Shown here: in pieces, positions 1 through 10,384 of the stretch | Position numbering within the stretch: position 1 is the stretch's first letter | How the letters are laid out: each line of letters opens with the position of its first letter | Origin: Streptomyces violens | GTDB lineage: Bacteria > Actinomycetota > Actinomycetes > Streptomycetales > Streptomycetaceae | NCBI RefSeq assembly: GCF_000717745.1 | Contig: NZ_JOBH01000013.1 | Coordinates: forward strand, 138,644-202,643 | Direction: 5' to 3' | DNA length: 64,000 bases | Notes under the pieces: generated by a model | Seen by the model: the letters and a program-made list of their open reading frames with translations, nothing else | What the model was told of the DNA's origin: nothing | Database searches by the model: none | Translations under genes and position numbers: made by a program

Positions 1-248
1 GCGCGCTCCCAGTCGCCCTCGTCGGTGACGTCGCAGTGCTCGTAGGAGGCGGTACCGCCGGCGGCCCGGATGCGGCGCGCGGTGCGCTCACCGCGCTCGT
101 CGTCGACGTCGAGGAGAAGAACGCGAGCACCCTCCGCGGCGAGCCGGTCGGCGGTGGCGGCCCCGATGCCGGAGGCTGCGCCGGTGACGAGGTGGGTGCG
201 GCCGCTAAACCGCGCCGTGGCGGGCGGCACGTCGCGCTGCTGGCTCAT
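1..248 (-). CDS. Short-chain dehydrogenase/reductase, N-terminal part
   Basis: Only the first 82 residues are in the window; the gene runs off the left edge. The protein has the Rossmann glycine motif TGAASGIG at residues 22-29, directly after a short strand (HLV). A second strand follows and ends in acidic residues (LLLDVDDE), which in SDR enzymes usually favours NAD(H) over NADP(H). This is a classical SDR oxidoreductase by fold. The catalytic Ser-Tyr-Lys lies beyond the edge, so substrate and reaction cannot be inferred. The ATG lies just before a noncoding repeat region (249-471) that separates it from the MarR gene on the same strand. Confidence 0.85.
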   Translation of the reverse strand, partial: MSQQRDVPPATARFSGRTHLVTGAASGIGAATADRLAAEGARVLLLDVDDERGERTARRIRAAGGTASYEHCDVTDEGDWER

Positions 249-297
249 GGCCGCGATCCAAGTCGACGGTGCCCGTTCGGACAAGGGGGCGTGCCGA

Positions 298-466
298 TCA
301 GGGGCGCGGGGAACTGCGCGACCGGCCACGACGGTGGCGCACTCGGCGGCCGGGCCGCAGCCCCGTGGCGCTGCCCTGCACGGCCCCGGCCACCGGGGTG
401 GGGGTGCAGCACCGCTGCCGGGTGCGCCACTGCTGTGGCTGAGCGCGCAGTTCCCCGCGCCCCTGA
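298..466. repeat. Long-armed intergenic inverted repeat, Streptomyces type
   Basis: Two perfectly complementary 23-base arms at 298-320 and 444-466 (core GGGGCGCGGGGAACTGCGCG and its reverse complement) enclose 123 bases of GC-rich, non-coding sequence. It lies between the SDR and MarR genes, just beyond the MarR stop codon. It could act as a terminator for the leftward MarR transcript. The same core, degenerate, recurs at 23908-23961, so this looks like a dispersed element and not a gene-specific site. Confidence 0.7.
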
Positions 467-471
467 CGGGG

Positions 472-969
472 CTACCCCGGGATGTTGTCGAACGGTGCCG
501 TCAACTGCCGCAGCAGCCCCGCCAGTTCGCCGCGCTCCGCGCGGGACAGCTCTGCGAGGATCGCGCGCTCCTGGGTGAGCAGCCCGGCCAGGGACTGGTC
601 GGCTCGGTCACGGCCTTCCGCCGTGAGCCGGACGAGGACGCCGCGCCGGTCGCTGGGGTCGGGCAGCCGCTCGACGAGGCCCTTCTTGGCGAGCCGGTCG
701 ATACGGTTGGTCATCGTGCCGGAGGTAACCAGGGTCTGGGTCAGGAGCTGGCCGGGGGAGAGCTGGTACGGAGAGCCCGCGCGGCGCAGCGCGGTGAGCA
801 CGTCGAACTCCCAGGGCTCCAGGCCCACCTCGGAGAAGGCCAGCCGCCGCGCGCGGTCGAGATGCCGGGCGAGCCGGCTGATTCGGCTGAGCACCTCGAG
901 TGGTTCCACATCGAGGTCGGGGCGCTCGCGGCGCCATGCTGCGACCAGTCGGTCGACCTCGTCCTCCAT
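472..969 (-). CDS. MarR-family transcriptional regulator
   Basis: A 165-residue winged-helix regulator of normal MarR length. The start chosen is the ATG giving MEDEVDRLV; longer versions run through the intergenic operator region. The helix-turn-helix and wing are seen in the stretch LSPGQLLTQTLVTSGTMTNR, with the wing RLPDPSDRRG typical of the family (Asp-Arg-Arg-Gly between the two wing strands). MarR proteins bind palindromes as dimers and usually repress themselves and a divergent gene. Here the gene is divergent from a trans-aconitate methyltransferase-like gene, and a perfect palindrome lies between them (1005-1018). The inducer is not predictable from sequence. Confidence 0.9.
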   Translation of the reverse strand: MEDEVDRLVAAWRRERPDLDVEPLEVLSRISRLARHLDRARRLAFSEVGLEPWEFDVLTALRRAGSPYQLSPGQLLTQTLVTSGTMTNRIDRLAKKGLVERLPDPSDRRGVLVRLTAEGRDRADQSLAGLLTQERAILAELSRAERGELAGLLRQLTAPFDNIPG

Positions 970-1004
970 GACGATCAGTGTAGTGGTTGTGTCGACGTGA
1001 AGTC

Positions 1005-1018
1005 TCTTGACGTCAAGA
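1005..1018. promoter_or_regulatory. Perfect 14-bp palindrome, probable MarR operator
   Basis: TCTTGACGTCAAGA reads the same on both strands. It lies 35 bases upstream of the MarR ATG and 84 bases upstream of the methyltransferase ATG. It overlaps AT-rich sequence (TATATT at 1019-1024) and contains TTGACG on both strands, so a bound dimer would cover possible -35 elements in both directions. Assignment to the adjacent MarR protein is inference from position and symmetry. Confidence 0.7.
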
Positions 1019-1102
1019 TATATTTTGCTGGACGATTGGGCAGCGTCGGCAGCAGTTCCTGCTCCACCGGCCTTGGCCCGTACCAGCAGAGGGGTTCGAC
1101 CC

Positions 1103-1927
1103 ATGCACGACACGCACGTTGCGCCGACCTGGGACCCACAGCAGTACCTCCGCCACGCTACCCACCGCACCCGCCCCTTCCTCGACCTGCTCGCCCGGAT
1201 ACCCGAGCTGCCCACGGCGCGCCGCCCGCGCATCGCCGACCTGGGCTGCGGCCCCGGCAACGTCACGGCCCTGATAGCGGACCGCTGGCCCGACGCGCAC
1301 ATCACCGGCTACGACAGCTCCGCCGACATGCTGGCCAGGGCCGAGTCCTACGCGGGCCCCACCCCCGGCGGCGGCCGCCTGGACTTCGCCCCCGCCGACG
1401 CCGCCACCTGGATCCCCGACGAGCCCTTCGACCTCATCGTCTCCAACGCGGCACTGCAGTGGGTCCCCGGCCACGCCGACTCGTTCGCCCCCTGGATCGA
1501 CTCCCTCACCCCCGGCGGCACCCTCGCCCTCCAGGTCCCCGGCAACTTCACCTCTCCCAGCCACGCCCTCCTCGGCGAGCTGTGCGAGACCCCGCAGTGG
1601 CGTCCCCGCCTCGGCGGCAAGGGCCGGCACTTCGTGCACATCCTGCAGCCGGAGGAGTACCTCGAGCGGCTGATCGACCTCGGCTGCGCGGCGGACGCCT
1701 GGGAGACCACGTACGTCCAGGTCCTGCAGGGCGAGGACCCGGTACTGGACTGGGTGAAGGGCACCGCGCTGCGGCCCGTCCTCACCGCCCTGGACGGCGA
1801 CACCGAAGCGGTTGCGGAATTCCTCGACCAGTACCGCGACCTGCTGCGCAAGGCGTATCCGACCGGCCCGCACGGCACGGTCTTCCCCTTCCGGCGGATC
1901 TTCGCCGTGGCCCGTAAGGAGATCTGA
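1103..1927 (+). CDS. tam: Trans-aconitate 2-methyltransferase-like SAM methyltransferase
   Basis: A 274-residue class I SAM-dependent methyltransferase. Motif I is IADLGCGPGNVTALI near residues 46-60; an acidic/loop motif GYDSSADMLARA follows, and FDLIVSNAALQWV matches motif IV of the Tam family, as do WDPQQYL near the N-terminus and LLRKAYP near the C-terminus. Tam enzymes methylate trans-aconitate, a spontaneous by-product that inhibits aconitase. The ATG follows a GAGGGG box. It is transcribed away from the MarR gene with the palindrome between them, so it is the likely target of that regulator, and it is followed after 4 bases by a glyoxalase-fold gene, probably co-transcribed. Substrate is by family only. 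Confidence 0.85.
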   Translation: MHDTHVAPTWDPQQYLRHATHRTRPFLDLLARIPELPTARRPRIADLGCGPGNVTALIADRWPDAHITGYDSSADMLARAESYAGPTPGGGRLDFAPADAATWIPDEPFDLIVSNAALQWVPGHADSFAPWIDSLTPGGTLALQVPGNFTSPSHALLGELCETPQWRPRLGGKGRHFVHILQPEEYLERLIDLGCAADAWETTYVQVLQGEDPVLDWVKGTALRPVLTALDGDTEAVAEFLDQYRDLLRKAYPTGPHGTVFPFRRIFAVARKEI

Positions 1928-1931
1928 GCGC

Positions 1932-2291
1932 ATGATCACCGGCCTCGACCACGTCCAGCTCGCCTCGCCCGGCTCGGAGGAAGCGCTGTGCCGGTACTAC
2001 GAAGGCGCGCTGGGCATGGTCCGGGCCCCCAAGCCGGCCACGCTCGCGGTGCGCGGAGGCTGCTGGTTCGAGGCCGGCAAGGTCCGGCTGCATCTCGGCA
2101 TCGATGACGCCTACCGGCCATCGGCCAAGGCCCACCCGGGGATCCTCGTCACCGGCATCGACGCCTTCGCCGCCCGCCTCACCGCCCACGGCGCGGACGT
2201 CACCTGGGACGACGACCTCCCGGGCCACCGCCGCTTCTACTCCCACGACCCCGTCGGCAACCGGCTGGAATTCCTCGAACCCCTGTCCTGA
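1932..2291 (+). CDS. Glyoxalase/bleomycin-resistance (VOC) superfamily protein
   Basis: A 119-residue single VOC domain. It opens with ITGLDHVQLASPGSEEALCRYYEGALGM, where the His of DHVQL is the first metal-ligand position of the fold, and closes with FYSHDPVGNRLEFLEP, where the Glu of RLEF is the usual last metal ligand. The middle holds WFEAGKVRLHLGID, with a His in the second ligand region. Metal-binding positions are therefore conserved, consistent with an enzyme more than a binding protein. It starts 4 bases after the methyltransferase stop codon, so the two form an operon. The specific reaction is unknown. Confidence 0.85.
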   Translation: MITGLDHVQLASPGSEEALCRYYEGALGMVRAPKPATLAVRGGCWFEAGKVRLHLGIDDAYRPSAKAHPGILVTGIDAFAARLTAHGADVTWDDDLPGHRRFYSHDPVGNRLEFLEPLS

Positions 2292-2360
2292 CCCGGCGCG
2301 CGCGGGTCGCGTGCGCTGCTCACTCTTTCGGGTGAACTTTGGGGCGCGTGTGACAGGAGT

Positions 2361-3047
2361 TCATGCCTTGCGATGCCCTATAAGCCGCGGTTTCGGCTCC
2401 AGCCCGTCCAGCCCGTGCCAGGCGAGATTCACCAGATGCGCGGCGACTTCCGCTTTCTTCGGCTTGCGCACGTCCAGCCACCACTGGCCCGTCAGCGCCA
2501 CCATCCCGACCAGCGCCTGCGCGTACAGCGGCGCCAGCTTCGGATCGAAGCCGCGGGCCTTGAACTCCAGGCCCAGGATGTCCTCGACCTGGGTGGCGAT
2601 GTCACTGATCAGCGACGCGAACGTACCCGTCGACTGGGCCACGGGCGAGTCCCGCACCAGAATGCGGAAGCCGTCGGTGTACGTCTCGATGTAGTCCAGC
2701 AGCGCGAACGCCGCCTGTTCCAGCAGCTCACGCGGGTGCCCCGCGGTCAGGGCACCCGTCACCATGTCCAGCAGCTGCCGCATCTCCCGGTCCACGACGA
2801 CCGCGTACAGCCCTTCCTTGCCGCCGAAGTGCTCGTACACCACCGGCTTGGACACCCCGGCCTTCGCCGCGATCTCCTCCACCGACGTGCCCTCGAAGCC
2901 ACGCTCCGCGAACACCGCGCGCCCGATGTCCAGCAGCTGCTCCCGGCGCTCCTTGCCCGTCATGCGGACCCGCCGCGCACGCCGCGCGCCCGCACCGGAA
3001 GATGTGTTGTCCTTACTGCCACTCACGCTGCTGCCATCGATTGCCAC
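2361..3047 (-). CDS. TetR-family regulator, desaturase-linked
   Basis: A 228-residue TetR protein. After a basic N-terminal tail the HTH domain reads RREQLLDIGRAVFAERGF, then EGTSVEEIAAKAGVSKPVVYEHFGGKEGLYAVVV. The rest is a helical ligand domain (about residues 85-215) with a TGQWWLDVRKP segment typical of the group that sits beside acyl desaturases in actinobacteria. The gene starts 7 bases after the desaturase stop codon, so it is the second gene of that operon and probably feeds back on the shared promoter. By family the ligand is likely an acyl-CoA or fatty acid; this is inference. The tandem palindromes at 4088-4114 are the likely operator. Confidence 0.9.
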   Translation of the reverse strand: MAIDGSSVSGSKDNTSSGAGARRARRVRMTGKERREQLLDIGRAVFAERGFEGTSVEEIAAKAGVSKPVVYEHFGGKEGLYAVVVDREMRQLLDMVTGALTAGHPRELLEQAAFALLDYIETYTDGFRILVRDSPVAQSTGTFASLISDIATQVEDILGLEFKARGFDPKLAPLYAQALVGMVALTGQWWLDVRKPKKAEVAAHLVNLAWHGLDGLEPKPRLIGHRKA

Positions 3048-3054
3048 CCGTCAA

Positions 3055-4056
3055 TCATGCCGCCTCGGCGGCCTTGTCCTTGCGGCGGGCGTCGTTCTCC
3101 TGGCGCCGGGAGTCGATCCGGGAGGCGTTCGGCCAGCGCACGTCGTACGCCCACCCCAGCTGCTCGAACCAGCGGATCAGCCGGGCACTGGAATCGAGCT
3201 GCCCCTTCAGCACACCGTGCCGCGCGGAGGTCGGGTCCGCGTGGTGCAGGTTGTGCCAGGACTCACCGCAGGACAGGATCGCCAGCCACCACACGTTCCC
3301 GGAGCGGTCACGGGACTTGAAGGGACGCTTGCCCACCGCGTGGCAGATGGAGTTGATCGACCACGTGACGTGGTGCAGCAGCGCCACCCGCACCAGCGAG
3401 CCCCAGAAGAACGCCGTGAAGGCGCCCCACCACGACATCGTCACCAGCCCGCCGACCAGCGGCGGGATCAGCAGCGACACGGCCGTCCACAGGACGAACT
3501 GGCGGGAGATCCGGCGGATCGCCGGGTCCTTGATCAGATCCGGCGCGAACTTGTGCTGCGGCGTCTGCTCCTCGTCGAACATCCACGCCATGTGCGCCCA
3601 CCACAGGCCCTTCAGCAGGGCCGGCACGGTCTCGCCGTAACGCCACGGCGAATGCGGGTCACCCTCCGCATCGGAGAACTTGTGGTGCCGGCGGTGATCC
3701 GCCACCCACCGCACCAGCGGACCCTCCACCGCCAGCGACCCCATGATCGCCAGGGCGATCCGCAGCGGCCGCTTCGCCTTGAACGAACCGTGCGTGAAAT
3801 AGCGGTGGAAACCGATCGTGATGCCGTGGCAGCCGATGAAGTACATCGCCACCAGCAGCCCCAGATCGAGCCAGCTCACGCCCCAGCCCCAGGCCAGTGG
3901 CACCGCGGCCACCAGCGCCAGGAACGGCAGGACGATGAACAGCAGCAGCGCGATCTGCTCCACGGAACGTTTGCTGTCGCCGCCCAGCGTCGCGGGCGGC
4001 GGCGCGCTCTCGGCGGTCTTCGGTGTTTTCTCGACGACTTCAGGGCCAGCGGTCAT
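3055..4056 (-). CDS. Acyl-CoA / fatty acid desaturase (membrane di-iron)
   Basis: A 333-residue integral-membrane desaturase. The three histidine boxes that hold the di-iron centre are all present: HRYFTH after the first membrane pair, HRRHHKFSD in the first cytosolic loop, and HNLHHADP near the C-terminus. Four hydrophobic spans are visible (about 36-56, 61-80, 187-210, 215-235). It introduces a double bond, probably delta-9, into acyl-CoA and so sets membrane fluidity; position specificity cannot be read here. It is the first gene of a desaturase-TetR operon. Tandem palindromic sites lie 32-58 bases upstream of the ATG. The charged C-terminal tail (RRQENDARRKDKAAEAA) has no known motif. Confidence 0.93.
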   Translation of the reverse strand: MTAGPEVVEKTPKTAESAPPPATLGGDSKRSVEQIALLLFIVLPFLALVAAVPLAWGWGVSWLDLGLLVAMYFIGCHGITIGFHRYFTHGSFKAKRPLRIALAIMGSLAVEGPLVRWVADHRRHHKFSDAEGDPHSPWRYGETVPALLKGLWWAHMAWMFDEEQTPQHKFAPDLIKDPAIRRISRQFVLWTAVSLLIPPLVGGLVTMSWWGAFTAFFWGSLVRVALLHHVTWSINSICHAVGKRPFKSRDRSGNVWWLAILSCGESWHNLHHADPTSARHGVLKGQLDSSARLIRWFEQLGWAYDVRWPNASRIDSRRQENDARRKDKAAEAA

Positions 4057-4087
4057 GTGTGTCCCTCGCTGGGGTCGGAGGCATGGC

Positions 4088-4114
4088 TACGGTTCCGTAA
4101 CCTACGGTCTCGTA
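4088..4114. promoter_or_regulatory. Tandem palindromic operator upstream of the desaturase operon
   Basis: Two 12-bp imperfect palindromes, TACGGTTCCGTA at 4088-4099 and TACGGTCTCGTA at 4103-4114, are spaced 15 bases centre to centre. The inner halves also form CCGTA-ACC-TACGG (4095-4107). Such paired sites suit two TetR dimers. The location just upstream of the desaturase ATG makes autoregulation by the TetR gene of this operon the simplest reading. Confidence 0.65.
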
Positions 4115-4312
4115 AGTATGGCAGTGCCGCCACACCGTACAAGGGTGTGACCGGCCCGACAGCCCCTCTCACAGAGCGGACGGTATGACCGCCCGAAAAG
4201 CGGAGATCTATTCTTGAGGCGTCGGACAGCGCGGTCCGCAACCCGCCACCAGGGAGTGTCCACAAGACACCCACCAGCCCAGACGTGCTCAACACTGCAA
4301 GGAGCCGCACCT

Positions 4313-7087
<2,775 letters not shown>

Positions 7088-7098
7088 TCAACAAGAGA

Positions 7099-7134
7099 GC
7101 GCCGGACGGGCCGAAAATCCAGCCCGTCCGGCGC
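7099..7134. terminator. Hairpin terminator after ppc
   Basis: Perfect 13-base arms GCGCCGGACGGGC (7099-7111) and GCCCGTCCGGCGC (7122-7134) with a 10-base A-containing loop, 12 bases past the ppc stop codon. A second weaker hairpin (GGGGC-AGA-GCCCC) follows at about 7150-7165. It lies between convergent ppc and the minus-strand gene at 7168, so it can stop both. The sequence belongs to a hairpin type seen in many Streptomyces intergenic regions (from memory). Confidence 0.8.
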
Positions 7135-7167
7135 TTGAGGACCGGGGTCCGGGGCAGAGCCCCGGGA

Positions 7168-7689
7168 CTAGAGCGCGACGAACGCCGCCACCAACACAGC
7201 GGCCCCCGCGAGACCGACGCCCCACGCCGTCCTCCGCATACGCAGTCCCCCCGCCACCACCAGCGAAGCCAGCAGCAGCGCACCGCCCAGCGGCGCCCAC
7301 GCGTACAGAATGCCGCCCGGACCCGTACGCACCGCACGATCCGAATCGGGCTCCACCGTCACCTCGACGAGCTGCCCCTTCTCCGGAGCCGCCGCCTCCG
7401 CGAGCACGACCTTCGCCCGGCGCTCCCCGTCCCCGCCCGTCGGCACGTACGGACCCCAGCAGCGCTCCTCGCCGCACGACGCCACCGTCATCGTGCCGCG
7501 CTCCTTCGCCTGCACGAGCATCGCGTACTGCGCCGTGCTCCACGACGTCCACGCGCCCGCCACCAACAGCAGCAGCGCGAGCAGTGCCATCAGCAGGTTC
7601 TTCATCACGAGCAGCAGCCCGAAGGCGCTCTCGCCCGCCCGCTTGGTGCGGCTGCGCTTCTTGGACCCCTTCGTACCTGTCCTGGACAT
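7168..7689 (-). CDS. Membrane protein of unknown function
   Basis: A 173-residue protein I do not recognise. A basic N-terminus (SRTGTKGSKKRSRTKR) precedes a hydrophobic segment at about 29-48. A central extracytoplasmic-looking region of about 75 residues contains a Cys pair (SCGEERCWGP), which could form a disulfide. Two more hydrophobic segments lie close together at the C-terminus (about 125-146 and 152-171). The topology would be three spans with one outer domain. It sits downstream of pth on the same strand with an 81-base gap, so it may be read from the same transcript, but no functional link is evident. Confidence 0.75.
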   Translation of the reverse strand: MSRTGTKGSKKRSRTKRAGESAFGLLLVMKNLLMALLALLLLVAGAWTSWSTAQYAMLVQAKERGTMTVASCGEERCWGPYVPTGGDGERRAKVVLAEAAAPEKGQLVEVTVEPDSDRAVRTGPGGILYAWAPLGGALLLASLVVAGGLRMRRTAWGVGLAGAAVLVAAFVAL

Positions 7690-7770
7690 GGCGGCGATCC
7701 TTTGCCATGCGAGTACGCCCGGTCAACTCGATCAGAACGCTTCGTCAGGCGTCGTCCCGCGCTGTCCCAC

Positions 7771-8364
7771 TCAGGAGTTGTAGGCGGATTGCGCCCGTTC
7801 CAGCCCCTCTGTGACCAGCGCCTCCACCGCATCCGCCGCCCGGTCCACGAAGTAGTCCAGCTCCTTGCGCTCCGCCGACGAGAAGTCCTTCAGCACAAAG
7901 TCCGCCACCTGCATCCGCCCCGGCGGCCGACCGATCCCGAACCGCACCCGGTGGTAGTCCGCGCCCATCGACTTCGTCATCGACTTCAGGCCGTTGTGAC
8001 CGTTGTCCCCGCCACCCAGCTTCAGCCGCAGCGCCCCGTAGTCGATGTCCAGCTCATCGTGGATCGCCACGATCCGCTCCACCGGCACCTTGTAGAAGTC
8101 CCGCAGCGCCGTCACCGGACCCCCCGACAGGTTCATGTACGACGACGGCTTCGCCACCACCACCCGCCGGCTCGCCGGCCCAGGAGGACCGAACCGCCCC
8201 TCCACGACCTGCGCCCGCGCCTTGTGCGCCTTGAACCGGCCACCCATCCGCTCCGCCAGCAGATCGGCCACCATGAACCCCACGTTGTGGCGATTCGCGG
8301 CGTACTCGGGACCGGGATTACCCAGCCCCACCACCAGCCACGGGCTCGCCGAGTCCTCACTCAC
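7771..8364 (-). CDS. pth: Peptidyl-tRNA hydrolase
   Basis: A 197-residue Pth, close to the usual length. It cleaves peptidyl-tRNA released by stalled ribosomes and recycles the tRNA. Visible family features: [22 protein letters not shown], which includes the catalytic His and the GLGNPG signature; [11 protein letters not shown] with the substrate-binding Asn; HDELD with the catalytic Asp; and [11 protein letters not shown]. The start is GTG (VSEDSASPW), preceded by AGGAG; the open frame continues upstream but has no ribosome site. It lies 130 bases downstream of rplY, a common gene pair in actinobacteria, with a terminator between them. Confidence 0.96.
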   Translation of the reverse strand: MSEDSASPWLVVGLGNPGPEYAANRHNVGFMVADLLAERMGGRFKAHKARAQVVEGRFGPPGPASRRVVVAKPSSYMNLSGGPVTALRDFYKVPVERIVAIHDELDIDYGALRLKLGGGDNGHNGLKSMTKSMGADYHRVRFGIGRPPGRMQVADFVLKDFSSAERKELDYFVDRAADAVEALVTEGLERAQSAYNS

Positions 8365-8395
8365 CGCTGCACTCCTGCACGTAAGAAACAGTACG

Positions 8396-8440
8396 TAAAA
8401 AAACCGCCGCCCCGCTCGCAACGAACGGGACGGCGGCGGA
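8396..8440 (-). terminator. Rho-independent terminator after rplY
   Basis: On the minus strand an 8-base stem CCGCCGCC / GGCGGCGG (8432-8439 pairing with 8404-8411), extended by weaker pairs, is followed by a run of seven U residues (A7 on the plus strand at 8397-8403). This is a classical intrinsic terminator, uncommon in such a GC-rich genome. It lies between rplY and pth, so pth probably has its own promoter or depends on readthrough. Confidence 0.85.
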
Positions 8441-8494
8441 AGAACCGATGACGGAGACCGTCGGAGGCGGCGACCGTCAGAGGTGGTCCGAGGC

Positions 8495-9088
8495 TCAGGC
8501 CTCGGCGCCCTCCTCGCCCTCACCCTCGCCCTCGGCGGCGGCCTCGGCCTGCGCGGCCACGACCTGCAGGACGACCGCGTCGTCCTCGACACCCAGGGAG
8601 ACACCGGCCGGCAGCTTGATGTCCTTGGCCAGCACCGACTGACCGGCGTCCAGACCCGCGATGTCGGCGGTGACCGACTCGGGGATGTGGGTCGCCTCGG
8701 CCTCGACCGGCAGGGTGTTCAGCACGTGCTCGAGCAGGTTGCCACCCGGGGCCAGCTCACCCTCGGTGTGGATCGGCAGCTCGACGGAGACCTTCTCGCC
8801 CTTGCGGACCAGCAGCAGGTCGACGTGCTCGATGATGCCCAGACGGATGGTGGCGCGCTGCACGGCCTTCGGGATCACCAGCTCGCGCTTGCCCTCGATG
8901 TCCAGGCTGATCAGGACGTTCGAGTTCTTCAGCGCCATCAGGGTGTCGTGGTGCGGCAGCGCCACGTGACGCGGCTCCGCGCCGTGACCGTAAACGACCG
9001 CGGGAACCTTGTCCTCGCGACGCAGACGGCGGGCGCTGCCCTTGCCGAACTCGGTACGCAGCTCGGCGGAAATCTTGACCTCGGCCAT
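8495..9088 (-). CDS. rplY: 50S ribosomal protein L25 / general stress protein Ctc
   Basis: A 197-residue two-domain L25 (Ctc type). The N-terminal RNA-binding domain starts [22 protein letters not shown] and binds 5S rRNA in homologues. The C-terminal TL5-like domain contains [19 protein letters not shown] and [14 protein letters not shown]. The extreme C-terminus is a Glu/Ala/Gly tail ([12 protein letters not shown]), frequent in actinobacterial homologues. The ATG has a clear GAGGAG box; the longer open frame upstream does not. Located between prs and pth, the usual order in Streptomyces. Confidence 0.96.
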   Translation of the reverse strand: MAEVKISAELRTEFGKGSARRLRREDKVPAVVYGHGAEPRHVALPHHDTLMALKNSNVLISLDIEGKRELVIPKAVQRATIRLGIIEHVDLLLVRKGEKVSVELPIHTEGELAPGGNLLEHVLNTLPVEAEATHIPESVTADIAGLDAGQSVLAKDIKLPAGVSLGVEDDAVVLQVVAAQAEAAAEGEGEGEEGAEA

Positions 9089-9195
9089 GATGCACTCCTC
9101 GTAGTACTTCTCAACGGATCTGACGGCCGTCACCCGGCCCACGACAGACCTGCTACGAAGAGCGCGTCGATAACGGACAGCCGTACATACGAGTA

Positions 9196-9244
9196 CGGCC
9201 TCCCTCGCCGAGCAACTCCGTGAGTCTACCCGGCGGGGAGGCCG
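9196..9244. terminator. Inverted repeat between prs and rplY
   Basis: Perfect 9-base arms CGGCCTCCC (9196-9204) and GGGAGGCCG (9236-9244) separated by 31 bases, in the 215-base gap between prs and rplY. It could terminate the prs transcript before the rplY promoter; there is no U-run. Confidence 0.5.
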
Positions 9245-9303
9245 CCTCGAAAATCGATCTACGCAAGCCCCTGCGCGGAGCCTCGGCTAAGCAGGGAATC
9301 AGC

Positions 9304-10278
9304 TCACTGCTCCTCGAACAGGCTCGTCACCGAGCCGTCCTCGAAGACCTCACGGATCGCACGCGCGATCGTCGGGGCCATCGACAGCACCGTGATCTTG
9401 TCCAGCTCCAGCTCACCCGGAGTCGGCAGCGTGTTCGTGAACACGAACTCGCTCACCTTGGAGTTCTTCAGACGGTCGGCCGCCGGGCCGGACAGAATGC
9501 CGTGCGTGGCGGTGACGATCACGTCCGCCGCACCGTTCGCGAACAGGGCGTCGGCCGCGGCACAGATCGTGCCACCGGTGTCCACCATGTCGTCGACCAG
9601 GACACACACCCGGTCCTGCACGTCACCCACGACCTCGTGGACCGTGACCTGGTTCGCCACGTCCTTGTCACGCCGCTTGTGCACGATCGCCAGCGGCGCG
9701 TCCAGCCGGTCGCACCAGCGGTCCGCCACACGCACACGGCCGGCGTCGGGGGAGACGACCGTCAGCTTGTTCCGGTCCACCTTCGCGCCCACGTAGTCCG
9801 CCAGCACCGGCAGCGCGAACAGATGGTCCACCGGACCGTCGAAGAAGCCCTGGATCTGGTCCGTGTGCAGATCCACCGTGACGATGCGGTCCGCACCCGC
9901 CGTCTTCAGCAGGTCCGCCACCAGACGCGCCGAGATCGGCTCACGGCCGCGGTGCTTCTTGTCCTGACGGGCATAGCCGTACGAAGGAATGACCACCGTG
10001 ATGCTCCGCGCCGAAGCGCGCTTCAGAGCATCAATCATGATCAGCTGTTCCATGATCCACTTATTGATGGGAGCCGTGTGGCTCTGCATCAAAAAGCAGT
10101 CCGCACCACGCGCCGACTCCTGATAACGGATATAGATCTCACCGTTCGCGAAGTCGAAAGCCTTCGTCGGGACCAGGCTGACACCCAGCTGGTGAGCAAC
10201 CTCCTCCGCCAGCTCGGGGTGGGCGCGGCCGGAGAAGAGCATCAGCTTCTTCTCGCCGGTCGTCTTGATCCCGGTCAC
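9304..10278 (-). CDS. prs: Ribose-phosphate pyrophosphokinase (PRPP synthase)
   Basis: A 324-residue class I PRPP synthase. It transfers pyrophosphate from ATP to ribose 5-phosphate, giving PRPP for nucleotide, histidine and tryptophan synthesis. Hallmarks: GEIYIRYQES, SYGYARQDKKHRGREPIS (the flexible ATP-binding loop), VTVDLHTDQIQGFF, SPDAGRVRVADRW, and the PRPP loop VCVLVDDMVDTGGT. The start is GTG (VTGIKTTGEKK) with AAGGAG at good spacing. It follows glmU after 106 bases on the same strand, the conserved glmU-prs pair that couples UDP-GlcNAc and PRPP production. Confidence 0.97.
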   Translation of the reverse strand: MTGIKTTGEKKLMLFSGRAHPELAEEVAHQLGVSLVPTKAFDFANGEIYIRYQESARGADCFLMQSHTAPINKWIMEQLIMIDALKRASARSITVVIPSYGYARQDKKHRGREPISARLVADLLKTAGADRIVTVDLHTDQIQGFFDGPVDHLFALPVLADYVGAKVDRNKLTVVSPDAGRVRVADRWCDRLDAPLAIVHKRRDKDVANQVTVHEVVGDVQDRVCVLVDDMVDTGGTICAAADALFANGAADVIVTATHGILSGPAADRLKNSKVSEFVFTNTLPTPGELELDKITVLSMAPTIARAIREVFEDGSVTSLFEEQ

Positions 10279-10384
10279 AGCAAATCTCCTTGCCAAGCTC
10301 TCAAACATGAGGGCGCTTTGCCTGCGCCGACCACGTTGCGTGCGCTTATCACGGTACGCCCCGCACGGCGCACCCGTTGCCCGG

